Origin: Synechococcus sp. PCC 7335
GTDB lineage: Bacteria; Cyanobacteriota; Cyanobacteriia; Phormidesmidales; Phormidesmidaceae
Reading direction: 5' to 3'
Assembly (NCBI RefSeq): GCF_000155595.1
Contig: NZ_DS989904.1
Coordinates: forward strand, 1,023,354-1,087,353
DNA: 64,000 bases
The translations under genes and the position numbers were made by a program. Positions 1-7,468 of this stretch are shown here, one piece after another. The notes below the pieces were generated by a model. The model saw only the letters and a program-made list of their open reading frames with translations, searched no databases and was not told the DNA's origin. The stretch's first letter is position 1, and each line of letters begins with the position of its first letter.

Positions 1-459
1 TCTCACTCGATTGAGGCCAAAGATTGGATCAAAATTGCTGGTAAGGGCAAACCGGACAAAAAAACAGGCAAGATTGAGTGGAAAGCCAGCACTATAAAGA
101 AAGTTTCACTTCGAAAGGTAGCCAAAGTAAAGGAAGAGGCGAAGACGCGATCGCACTCTGTACAGTCGAAATCGCTGAGTACGGCTAAAGCAAAGCCTAC
201 TAGGATCTTGGTTTGCCAGAAGTCTAGCTGCCGTAAGAAGGGAAGTCAGAAGGTGAGCGATGCGATGGAAAAAGCGATCGCTAATGCAGAAGCTTCCGAC
301 CAGGTGATAGTCAAATCGACGGGTTGTCTCAAATGCTGTAAAACAGGTCCGACCGTTGTCGTTTTACCAGCTAATGACAAAAACAAAAAAACATCCAAAG
401 AAAGACATCGGAAAGTCACGCCGAAGGCTGCCAAAAAAATTGTTGCTTCTGTGCTGTAG
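1..459 (+). CDS. (2Fe-2S) ferredoxin-domain protein, 5'-truncated by the window edge
   Basis: The frame is open from base 1 to the TAG at 457-459, so the start lies outside the window; 152 residues are visible. The last ~85 residues form a thioredoxin-like [2Fe-2S] ferredoxin domain: a CQKSSC motif followed by a glycine-rich turn, then GCLKCCKTGP. These four-cysteine positions match the family in which two cysteines from each motif hold the cluster. The visible upstream part has a W-I-K segment and a Lys-rich linker, as in cyanobacterial proteins that carry a small N-terminal domain before this ferredoxin. Probably a soluble electron-transfer or metal-sensing protein; its partner is unknown. 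Nothing downstream is co-oriented with it closely. Confidence 0.8.
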   Translation, partial: SHSIEAKDWIKIAGKGKPDKKTGKIEWKASTIKKVSLRKVAKVKEEAKTRSHSVQSKSLSTAKAKPTRILVCQKSSCRKKGSQKVSDAMEKAIANAEASDQVIVKSTGCLKCCKTGPTVVVLPANDKNKKTSKERHRKVTPKAAKKIVASVL

Positions 460-670
460 CGTCCGTCAGTCTGTCCATACTGCCTTAAGCTGTCTTTCTC
501 TATTTCTCTATTGAACACATAGATTTGAGCGCATTGCCCAATCCTAGACCTAATATTTTGTGCTAGTTAATAAAGCGCTGCCTATTTGACCATATTACTG
601 AGCCGACAATATTATCGCCTAAGCTATCTCCTGCCGCCCAATTGTACCGTTACTTAGATGCTTAGGGAAT

Positions 671-973
671 CTATTCCTCCGAACCTGAGGCTTCCCAACA
701 TCGATTGAGCGACGCCACTAAAGCTGTTCGAGAATAGGCAACCCGCTTGAGAACGCTCCATAATTGCAGTGCCTGTGTCGGCGTTCTCACCTCTACTTGT
801 AGTGGCTGAAAACCACTGCAACAACACTCAATGTCAAGATCTTGCAGGCGATGATAAACCTGCCAGCGGTCCTCACAAGTTACCAGTATCAGACTTGAGA
901 TTGATAAGCCGTCTGAATTCCCGCCCAGATTGGCCGATGAACCAGTTGATTTTGCAGAACTAAATAGTGACAC
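671..973 (-). CDS. Small conserved cyanobacterial protein of unknown function
   Basis: 100 residues, starting at a GTG that has an AAGGAG ribosome binding site seven bases upstream, which is good support for a real gene. The core (about residues 28-95) reads LVTCEDRWQVYHRLQDLDI, CCCSGFQPLQVEV, then a Trp-containing helix ending LNRCW; I recognise this as a pattern shared by short uncharacterised cyanobacterial proteins. Three consecutive cysteines sit mid-protein. No signal peptide or membrane segment. It stands alone between the ferredoxin-domain gene and the dps leader, in opposite orientation to both. Function unknown. Confidence 0.7.
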   Translation of the reverse strand: MSLFSSAKSTGSSANLGGNSDGLSISSLILVTCEDRWQVYHRLQDLDIECCCSGFQPLQVEVRTPTQALQLWSVLKRVAYSRTALVASLNRCWEASGSEE

Positions 974-1340
974 TAAAAAACTCCTTATGGATGAGTGCTG
1001 GGCTAGCTGGTTTGTAATTGAAGTATTTCTAATATGTCTCCGATATCTCTATATCTCTGAATAAAGAGGTAAGCGATCTATATTCTTTCTAGAGCAGTCG
1101 ATGGATATCTCAATCGGAAAAGGTATCATTACGATGGTTAATGCGAAATTTTTCTAATAAAGACGTTCATTGGATACTTAACAGTAAAAAGTTTATGGCT
1201 GTCGATAAAGTCTGTGTAACTAGAAGATACTTTCAATAGCCAAGACAAAAATATCGTACGTCGCCAGCTAACGAAACATTTCGAGATGTCCTTTTAGCAA
1301 AGTGTGTAGGAAGGCTTCTATCATTTGAACCTTTGAACTC
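974..1340. other. Non-coding stretch upstream of dps
   Basis: No reading frame with a plausible start and ribosome site, and no RNA fold I can support. AT-rich. It separates the small minus-strand gene from the dps control region. Confidence 0.5.
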
Positions 1341-1420
1341 TATTGAGAATACATATCAATCACTTAGGCCCGCAGCCCGCGAAGATAGGGGGTTTCAGGT
1401 TATTGAGAATAAGCTATACT
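1341..1420 (+). promoter_or_regulatory. Putative dps promoter with two Fur-like half sites
   Basis: The 11-mer TATTGAGAATA occurs at 1341-1351 and again, exactly 60 bases on, at 1401-1411. The core resembles half sites of Fur boxes (TGAGAAT). A TATACT hexamer at 1415-1420 fits a -10 element directly after the second copy. Iron-dependent control of a Dps ferritin would be expected biologically; binding itself is inferred. Confidence 0.45.
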
Positions 1421-1446
1421 TCAGTAGTCAAAACGTCTTAAAGCGT

Positions 1447-1486
1447 ATGCCGCAGCGTTTTACCTGATGTCAGCGGCATCTTTTTT
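1447..1486 (+). terminator. Intrinsic-terminator-like hairpin in the dps leader
   Basis: A perfect 7-bp stem (ATGCCGC at 1447-1453 with GCGGCAT at 1473-1479) is followed directly by CTTTTTT (1480-1486). It lies between the likely -10 at 1415-1420 and the dps start at 1522. No gene upstream on this strand is close enough to need it, so it may act as an attenuator or as the end of a short leader RNA. Confidence 0.6.
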
Positions 1487-1521
1487 GTCTTAGCAAAATC
1501 AACTTCAGAGGATAAAACACT

Positions 1522-2061
1522 ATGGCAATTTCATCTGCTGTTATCACACCATTTGGTCAGGTCGCTGATAACGTCATTCTGCTAGAGAAGTCTGTTACAG
1601 AACCCGTCTGTGAAGGTTTAAACATTGCATTAGCTAGTATTCAGGGTCTTTATACTCAGTATCAAAAGCACCACTTTGTTGTAGAAGGAGCAGAGTTTTT
1701 AGAACTACACAACTTTTTTGAAGAAGGCTACACTGCAACTAGAGAACATGTTCATGATATTGGCGAGCGCTTGAATGGACTAGGCGGTGTTCCTGTTGCG
1801 AGCTTTACAAAGCTTGCTGAAATTTGCTGTTTTGAGCAAGAGCTCGATGGCATCTTCGGCTGCCGTCAGATGGTGGTGAACGACCTAAAGGCTGAACAAG
1901 AGGTCATCAAAGTACTGCGTCGGAATGCGTCGCAGGCAGAAAGTTTAGGGGATAGAGCAACTCGCTACCTCTATGAGGGCATCCTTCTAAAAACCGAAGA
2001 GCGTGCCTACCACTTGGATCACTTCCTAGCTGCTGATACACTCATCAACTTCCTAAACTAA
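1522..2061 (+). CDS. dps: Dps-family ferritin (DNA-binding protein from starved cells)
   Basis: 179 residues, the usual Dps size. Dps proteins form 12-subunit shells that oxidise Fe(II) with peroxide and store the iron, protecting DNA. The ferroxidase motif typical of cyanobacterial DpsA is visible: KHHF (His51), LELH (His63), then FFEE (Glu67/68), followed by an R-E-H helix. The C-terminal helix carries HLDHFLAAD. The N-terminal tail is short and not lysine-rich, so DNA binding is not assured. An 'agagga' purine run about ten bases upstream serves as the ribosome site. The leader holds Fur-like half sites and a terminator-like hairpin, suggesting iron or stress control. Confidence 0.92.
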   Translation: MAISSAVITPFGQVADNVILLEKSVTEPVCEGLNIALASIQGLYTQYQKHHFVVEGAEFLELHNFFEEGYTATREHVHDIGERLNGLGGVPVASFTKLAEICCFEQELDGIFGCRQMVVNDLKAEQEVIKVLRRNASQAESLGDRATRYLYEGILLKTEERAYHLDHFLAADTLINFLN

Positions 2062-2447
2062 GACTTTTTAACCTGGAGATTTACAGGCTGTTTGGATAGA
2101 GGGTTGGCTATAGAGACTCCTTCAGGTATGCACACCTGAGATAAAAGCTTTTTGTTAGCGATCTTGAACAGTTGTTGGAAATCTACAAACGAATAAGTCA
2201 AACGAGGGGGCAGAGGCTTTAAGGAAGGCTTCTGCTTTTTCGCGTGTTTATTTTTTGTTTTCAAGATCGAATGGGACTCGATTAAAGCAATACCAACTCC
2301 TGCAAAAGCATAGTTATCAACTGAAACATAAATTAGTTTCCCAACTTTGCGCTCTAAAAGGCGACTACTACTAAAGTAAGACCTTTGCTTCGCAGCGCTC
2401 TTAAATGTATCAGCGTTGATATGTATGGTTATACAATCAATTGACAA
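2058..2447 (-). CDS. Doubtful hypothetical protein, convergent with dps
   Basis: 129 residues from a TTG start; no ATG or GTG lies near the front and no ribosome site is visible, so it is weakly supported. The stop overlaps the dps stop by four bases. The middle is basic ([15 protein letters not shown]). I do not recognise a domain, signal peptide or membrane segment. It may be a decayed gene or simply an open frame. Confidence 0.3.
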   Translation of the reverse strand: MSIDCITIHINADTFKSAAKQRSYFSSSRLLERKVGKLIYVSVDNYAFAGVGIALIESHSILKTKNKHAKKQKPSLKPLPPRLTYSFVDFQQLFKIANKKLLSQVCIPEGVSIANPLSKQPVNLQVKKS

Positions 2448-2457
2448 TTAATGTCAA
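2441..2457. promoter_or_regulatory. Perfect dyad TTGACA-N5-TGTCAA
   Basis: Six-base arms TTGACA (2441-2446) and TGTCAA (2452-2457) around five bases. It could be an operator for a dimeric regulator, or a coincidence of -35-like hexamers. The Crp/Fnr-type regulator gene lies to the right, but the half site is not the classical Crp TGTGA. Confidence 0.25.
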
Positions 2458-2782
2458 GAAGCCAATTGAGTAAAATGGTTTCTGTCTGCTATCTCTCATG
2501 TCCCGGTATTCGCTGGTTCAGTTAGGGTTGTGCAAAAAACTTAAATAGTGTTGTGCGAAAACTTCAACGTTGAGCTTGCTAGAGAGACCACATACAGTCC
2601 TAAATAGCGTCTTGATAGCAGTGTAACGGCCGTAAGAACATGGCTATCATATAGGCAAAGAACTGACAGTCCGAAGAACTTTCAGTCTCTGTCATAGGGA
2701 AGCAATCTTCTTATCCTATTTCTTCTCAATGGTTGACAATGACTATTGTCGCAACTGTTGATAGATAGGATAGTTTGAGTGC
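2458..2782. other. Intergenic stretch with a short imperfect direct repeat
   Basis: No gene seen. Around 2527-2565 the sequence GTTGTGCAAAAAACTT recurs as GTTGTGCGAAAACTTC after a few bases. Nothing else is supported. Confidence 0.3.
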
Positions 2783-3439
2783 TCATGCTTGAGAGCTGAG
2801 TGAGACATAATGCTGCTCGAATGTTGTTTGAGAAACCATTTTTTCATGAGAATTCCAGACAATATGCCCTTTTTTTTCTAAGGTTTTGATCAGCCTAGTT
2901 ACCGTCACTCGCGTGATTCCGATAGATTCTGCAATCTCTTGATGAGTTAGCTTTAAATCAATCTGGCGGCGATCGCCTACCAAGCGGCCAAAGCCTTCTG
3001 ATAGCCAGCAGATAAGCTGTAGTAAGCGCTGTTCAGCATGCTTGCAATGGGCAATTTTCAACAGCGTGTGCGACTGTCGAACCTGCGATAGAAGCATCTC
3101 GCGAGACAGCCTATCGCCTACGTCAAGATATTCGGCTTCTACAGTTGTCAAGCACTGTGCAATATAAGGATAGGTTTGGGCGATGGGGTAGCCGATAATG
3201 CTCCCTGCACTCCAAAATCCGGTAGGGACAGGCTCTCCTTGAGAATCGTAAGTTAGAGTGCGAATATAGCCTTTGTGAATCTTCCAAAGGCTATGGTTTA
3301 CGAAGTTCACCTGTTCATAGCGTTTGAACCTCACTAGATGCGGGCGGAGTGGTTGAGTCGATTGATCTATCGGACCTAAGTGAGCGTGTGTAGACGAGAT
3401 GCTTGAGTCGCGAAGCAGTTTAGGTGCGGTTTTAAGCAT
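2783..3439 (-). CDS. Crp/Fnr-family transcriptional regulator
   Basis: 218 residues. The N-terminal two thirds fit a cyclic-nucleotide-binding-like beta roll (GYIRTLTYDSQGE..., then GFWSAGSIIGYPI near residues 75-87), and the C-terminal third is a Crp-type winged helix: LKLTHQEIAESIGITRVTV with the recognition helix around residues 175-186. The effector pocket is not the standard cAMP one (no RxS phosphate motif visible), so ligand is unknown; NtcA-like residues are not evident. Cys96 and Cys132 are not in an Fnr-like cluster. It precedes, on the same strand, nothing close; its left neighbour is 335 bases away. Likely a local or stress regulator. Confidence 0.85.
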   Translation of the reverse strand: MLKTAPKLLRDSSISSTHAHLGPIDQSTQPLRPHLVRFKRYEQVNFVNHSLWKIHKGYIRTLTYDSQGEPVPTGFWSAGSIIGYPIAQTYPYIAQCLTTVEAEYLDVGDRLSREMLLSQVRQSHTLLKIAHCKHAEQRLLQLICWLSEGFGRLVGDRRQIDLKLTHQEIAESIGITRVTVTRLIKTLEKKGHIVWNSHEKMVSQTTFEQHYVSLSSQA

Positions 3440-3507
3440 AGGTAACTTACCTAGACATCATTTACGACGTTTGTTTTATTTGTCAGCGATCTTGTTTACT
3501 AGCAATC

Positions 3508-4386
3508 TTACTTGCTAGTAGATGAGCGACAGGTGATAGAACAACTTTCTGCGGCTATGTCTGTTGAGCTCTTTTCTGGGTGCGAGCTTAATTGTTTCTG
3601 CGAACGACTAGGTTGAAAGGTGAACTGATCAGCCGGTTGTGTAGGAAGCTGGGCCCAATAGTTGTTAATGGTTCTAGCGACGCTTTGATAGTGGTAAAAG
3701 TGGAAGAAGTATCGGCCCTTAGGACAGTGCCAGAGGAGATCGCCCGACTTTAGCCACTTTTGCCAGGGTCTATCTTGACTATGAACTGTGATCCTATCGT
3801 CAGCACCATTGCAGATCAGCAAGGGTACTTCTACCCCGCCTGATTCAACGTGCATGCTATTCGTCAAAGAATGTAGGGTTAAGTTACTATCTAGGTCTTT
3901 GGCTAGCAGATGAATTAGCGCCATCGTGAACCTAGGAGCCTGCTCGCCAAACAACAGTCGAACCAGCTGACCTAAAATGACTTCGCGGCTACAGGGAATT
4001 AGTCGCCTGAGTGCATAATAATGTGCTTGCCAATTAACAACAGGCAAAGATCCTACTGAAAGTAGGGTTAGCGAAGCGACATGTTGCGGATACTGGCGAG
4101 CATAGAGTAGTCCAATCGCGCCGCTGACTCCGTGACCGATGATGTGAACTTTGGGCGCAGGCTGACCGTCTGATTGGAGTGGGCGCGATCGCAAATACTC
4201 GTGTAGCGCTTCGACAACAGCCGCAGCCGAACAAGGTTCGTCAATCGTTTGGTAATACTGCCAGCGTCGAACGTTTCTACCCTTACACAATCGACTTAGC
4301 AGCCGCTGGTCGAAACACTTTAGATATGGGCTTACAGACAGCCATAGCGCCTCCGTTTTCTGGTGCGTAGATTTCTTCGAAGACAT
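3508..4386 (-). CDS. Alpha/beta-hydrolase-fold protein lacking the nucleophile serine
   Basis: 292 residues from the ATG at 4384-4386, chosen because AAGGAG lies nine bases upstream; an ATG 39 bases further up has no such site. The region HIIGHGVSGAIGLLYARQYP matches the nucleophile elbow plus following helix of alpha/beta hydrolases, but the serine position of G-x-S-x-G is glycine (G-H-G). A later stretch, LLICNGADDRI, is the usual acid-loop region. The C-terminal ~45 residues are Ser-rich and low complexity. Related cyanobacterial proteins, as I recall them, share the glycine, so it may be a non-catalytic family. A TATACT -10 and a Fur-like box lie just upstream, so iron-repressed expression is plausible. 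Substrate unknown. Confidence 0.7.
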   Translation of the reverse strand: MSSKKSTHQKTEALWLSVSPYLKCFDQRLLSRLCKGRNVRRWQYYQTIDEPCSAAAVVEALHEYLRSRPLQSDGQPAPKVHIIGHGVSGAIGLLYARQYPQHVASLTLLSVGSLPVVNWQAHYYALRRLIPCSREVILGQLVRLLFGEQAPRFTMALIHLLAKDLDSNLTLHSLTNSMHVESGGVEVPLLICNGADDRITVHSQDRPWQKWLKSGDLLWHCPKGRYFFHFYHYQSVARTINNYWAQLPTQPADQFTFQPSRSQKQLSSHPEKSSTDIAAESCSITCRSSTSK

Positions 4387-4433
4387 GATACTAGCTCCTT
4401 GTTGAGATTCATACTCAATAGACAATTACAAGG

Positions 4434-4474
4434 AGTATACCTTAATAATTCATTATTAGAAAAAATTCTCATTA
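4434..4474 (-). promoter_or_regulatory. Promoter with overlapping Fur-like box
   Basis: Read on the minus strand: an imperfect dyad TAATGAGAATTTTTTCTAAT (part of 4452-4474), then TATACT (4434-4439) as a -10, with the ribosome site and ATG of the hydrolase-fold gene about 45 bases on. The dyad covers the -35 zone, the expected place for Fur repression. Confidence 0.5.
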
Positions 4475-4631
4475 GCTTAAAAGTATGTCTGCTATTGGAA
4501 GCTTTTCTGGTCTTAGTATCAACCAAGTAGATAGGATTCTTGCTAGTAGCGATCACTATGTTCTGTTTGCACTAAGTCTCTGCTATTAAGAGCGACTATC
4601 ATTAGTTTTCATTTTTTACATTGGATAGCGC

Positions 4632-5075
4632 TTAATGCTGCGATGTACAGTTCGCACAGATTCCGTATAGCGTTAGCTGACAGTCCAGCACGTGATACCC
4701 TGCTGACTTTGCTGTTCTTTCACCTATCTGCGACACCGAGTTCTCAGCAAATTCAAGCGTCTGGTTGCAATACACACAAACGATGTGGTGATGGTCTCGC
4801 AAAGGCCGATTGAGTTCGTAGTGTTTATGTCCTTCTGCTAATTCTAGCTCGCGTAGCAATCCCATATAAACCATCAAATGTAGTGTGCGATAGACCGTAG
4901 ACAGACTGATGCGCTCTCCATCTGCTTCCAAAAGGGCATGGAGATCCTCTGCACTGAGATGCTCCCCTTGGGTCAGTTCCATGAATATGCGCAAAACCTT
5001 TTTTCTTTGGGGCGTTGAACGGTATCCCCTCGCGTTGAGTTCTTCCTTTAAGGCTGTATCTGATAAAAAGGGCAT
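4632..5075 (-). CDS. fur: Fur-family metalloregulator (first of two paralogs)
   Basis: 147 residues when started at the ATG of MPFLSDTALKEE, which aligns exactly with the start of the second Fur here; a longer in-frame start at 5102 adds nine residues without family support. The winged-helix domain holds STPQRKKVL and SLSTVYRTLHLM (DNA-reading helix); the dimerisation domain holds HHHIVCVYC and CANC, giving the two CxxC zinc pairs and the His cluster of Fur. Compared with the second copy the His run is shorter (three against five) and several residues of the wing differ (GYRSTPQR against GWRMTPQR). Role: iron-dependent or related metal-dependent repression. A Fur-like box sits upstream, suggesting auto- or cross-control. 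Confidence 0.88.
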   Translation of the reverse strand: MPFLSDTALKEELNARGYRSTPQRKKVLRIFMELTQGEHLSAEDLHALLEADGERISLSTVYRTLHLMVYMGLLRELELAEGHKHYELNRPLRDHHHIVCVYCNQTLEFAENSVSQIGERTAKSAGYHVLDCQLTLYGICANCTSQH

Positions 5076-5133
5076 AACCAGTCCGCCTAAACTAGTAATC
5101 ATTCTTATTTAGGATGCGGCAATAGGTCAAGTC

Positions 5134-5149
5134 ATCGATAATGATTTAG
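5134..5149. promoter_or_regulatory. Fur-like box upstream of the first fur gene
   Basis: TCGATAATGATTTAG closely resembles the left and central part of the Fur consensus (GATAATGATAATCATTATC). It lies about 60 bases upstream of the chosen start, within promoter distance. Confidence 0.5.
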
Positions 5150-5755
5150 ACTATGAAATCACTATATTTTAGTAATAAGGGTGCTACTCCCTCGCATAAA
5201 TGCTGCTCTTTTAATCGCTAAATAGCCCCAGAACGAGGATATTCAGCTGTCTCAATCGAATTCTATACAAGAGAGCTTAGTAAATGCGTGGCAATTTCGA
5301 GGAAGACTAGAGAACAGACCTAGTTGAGAAAAATAGTAAATAAGTTCAAGCACAGATCAAAACTGCTATCACTAGCAGCCGATAGCAGCTCGATCACTTC
5401 TTGACCACTTATGCAAGATAGGCTGCCTTGGGACAAAAGCTAAGTGCAAATTGCTACAGCATTTGTCTGGTTAGTCAGGACAGTCACATTGACTGCAATC
5501 GGGGTGAAGCAACAGCTATTCTTTCCCTACAGCCATTGAAGAGCGATATATAGCAATACATAAAGTGATTCGCACCACCTGTAGGAGCAGGCCTTGTTTC
5601 AGCATGCACCCTAGACTGCAAAAGACCCTGCTAAAGAGGGTGGGTCTCTCGCAGGGCCGCTTTAATATTGGTCTTCCTATTTGGCTGGGTGGGTAGATGC
5701 GCCTAGCTAAGTATCTTTAAGTTGTGATAGCGAAAATTGGTGATAGTGAAAATCA
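5150..5755. other. Non-coding spacer between the two fur genes
   Basis: No convincing gene on either strand. Near the right end, CCCTGC (5626-5631) and GCAGGG (5651-5656) can pair around a loop that itself contains a GACCC/GGGTC alternative, with only a weak T run after it; this may be a bidirectional terminator or a small RNA fold. Confidence 0.4.
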
Positions 5756-6211
5756 CTACATTGGCAAGATTGAGCGCTGGCAGGTAGGGCAGACCGCATG
5801 GATAGAGAGTTGACAGTCCAAAAGCTGATAGCCAGATTTCTCTGCCGTTTTCGCGCCTACTTTCAAAACAGAGTCATTCCTAAATTCAATCGTCTTATTG
5901 CAGCGCACACAAATCAAATGATGATGATGATGAGGCGCAGGTCGATTGATTTCATAGCGCTTTTGATCTTCAGCTAGCTCTAGCTCTCGCAAAATGCCCA
6001 TGCGAGCCATTAGCTTGAGGTTGCGGTAAATGGTCGAAAGGCCAATTGGTTCGCCCTCTTCTTTGAGCAGGTCACACAAATTTTCGGCACTGAGATGCCG
6101 ACCTTCTGGCAAATTCTGAAACGTTTTGAGAATAGTTTCTCGCTGAGGGGTCATACGCCAGCCACGTTCGTGCAGCTCAGCTTTTAGGGCGGTTGGTGTA
6201 TATGCGACCAT
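5756..6211 (-). CDS. fur: Fur-family ferric uptake regulator (FurA-type)
   Basis: 151 residues, full family length. Features: RGWRMTPQRETIL in helix 1-2, GLSTIYRNLKLMARMGILRELEL (DNA-reading helix and wing; quoted in part), a five-histidine run at residues 94-98 followed by CVRC (101/104), and CPTC at 141/144. These match the cyanobacterial FurA, the dimeric Fe(II)-responsive repressor that also senses redox state. A divergently placed Fur-like box at 6252-6270 fits autoregulation. Of the two Fur paralogs in this window it is the more typical FurA. Its 3' neighbour, 680 bases away on the same strand, is the other fur gene. Confidence 0.92.
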   Translation of the reverse strand: MVAYTPTALKAELHERGWRMTPQRETILKTFQNLPEGRHLSAENLCDLLKEEGEPIGLSTIYRNLKLMARMGILRELELAEDQKRYEINRPAPHHHHHLICVRCNKTIEFRNDSVLKVGAKTAEKSGYQLLDCQLSIHAVCPTCQRSILPM

Positions 6212-6251
6212 GACCTAGGCCCTCCTTAGAGAGAATCAATAACGTCTAACT

Positions 6252-6270
6252 AATGAGAATAATAGCGAAT
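6252..6270. promoter_or_regulatory. Fur-like box upstream of the FurA-type gene
   Basis: AATGAGAATAATAGCGAAT, 41 bases upstream of the start codon, carries the TGAGAATAAT core of Fur sites with a degraded right arm. Confidence 0.45.
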
Positions 6271-7008
6271 CGGCGACGCATTTGCAACAATAGCGGCTTA
6301 TTGAGAAACATACCTAAATAGCATCCTTGTCGGTCGCCTTTGTATAGGAATAAAACGACCGTATTCACTGAAATTAGAGTATTTCTCCCTCAGTGATACC
6401 AATAGCTTAAGGGATCAAGTATTTGTTTAAATTTGTTAATACTGATGTTATTGAACTATCTGATAAGAACTAACAAGAAATAGTTTCAACTAGTTAATCT
6501 AAAAGTACCTGTATATGGTTTTGGTTCGTACGGCTGTAGTACGACTTTCTCCCACATCTTTGAGACCTTCGTAGTAGTCATCACCTGGATGTTTTCTCAA
6601 CGCTATCCTGGATGTTTTCCCAACGCTATTGAATATTTCCGCCGTTAGTATCACCTGCTTTAAGAGGGATTGCGGCTAGCTGACAACTAGTTCGAGCCCA
6701 GCGATAGCAAGCTGACACTAGCTTTTCTATGATGCGTTGTTCTAGCTAAGATCGCCCTATTGATTTATTGAGAGGGCTAGCGTAGGATTGACGAGACCAG
6801 TTCTCAACTATCTAGCTGTGTAGTAAGTAGTTTTTCCATGCTCTCCATACAGTTAACGGTGAGCAAACACCTGCTAAATGTGACTAGACGCTTGTCTACC
6901 GATAAGACGGAGCAAAGTTAAGGGCTCAGCATGGTCAAAACAAGCGCAGACCGGTAGCGATTGCTTAGGTAGTAGGTACGCAATGAATGACCCAAGGTTC
7001 GATACCTC
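6271..7008. other. Long non-coding stretch
   Basis: No gene is supported on either strand. It contains a 23-bp tandem duplication (6584-6629) and ends in a tRNA-3'-end-like sequence (about 6985-7018) that lacks a recognisable 5' half. This could be decayed sequence or hold a non-coding RNA I cannot identify. Confidence 0.4.
6584..6629. repeat. Tandem duplication of a 23-bp unit
   Basis: Units at 6584-6606 and 6607-6629 begin CCTGGATGTTTTC and end CAACGCTAT; they differ at one base (T against C at unit position 14). No further copies were noticed nearby. Confidence 0.85.
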
Positions 7009-7266
7009 GTGTTGGCACCATTGGCTGCTAATTTTTGCTATGTGAGTGTAGCTAGCTATGGGCTACGGCTCTCATGGCGATGGCATAGAGAGAAAAGACA
7101 AAAGCGGCTGCAACAGCGAATGGCTTACCGCGTGAGAGCAGAAGTTCTAGCAGCTAGAAATCGAGATCGTCAGGAGACATCTCTCTTGGCACAGGGCAAA
7201 ACGCACTCTAAATGGATGAGGCGATCGCCTGCTAGCTCCCCCAATCGACGCGAGACTAATTCGTAG
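7009..7266 (+). CDS. Doubtful short basic protein
   Basis: An 85-residue frame from a GTG start; 23 Arg/Lys, a possible short hydrophobic front (LAPLAANFCYVSVASYG) and a basic tail. No ribosome site and no family I recognise. The start overlaps the tRNA-like sequence. It may be chance; it lies upstream of, and co-oriented with, the iron permease gene. Confidence 0.2.
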   Translation: MLAPLAANFCYVSVASYGLRLSWRWHREKRQKRLQQRMAYRVRAEVLAARNRDRQETSLLAQGKTHSKWMRRSPASSPNRRETNS

Positions 7267-7468
7267 ATACTGAGCTTTTTGCGAAGAGCCGCTTAGGATC
7301 AGCATCCTAGACAGGGTCATTCAGACGGGACTGTTAGGGATATTCAGTGGGCAAGAGGTGCGGCTCATACCTTTACTCTAGGTTCTAGAGAATAGATCTT
7401 GGCGCTCTTCGCTCAGACCCTTTGGATAGCTGTGACCTAGACTATTAACAGCTGTCTTTCTTTAGAGC

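Noticed and set aside
246-518. 90-residue minus-strand frame opposite the ferredoxin-domain gene
   Set aside because: The plus-strand frame has a clear domain with four cysteines; this one has no ribosome site or recognisable product and is its shadow.
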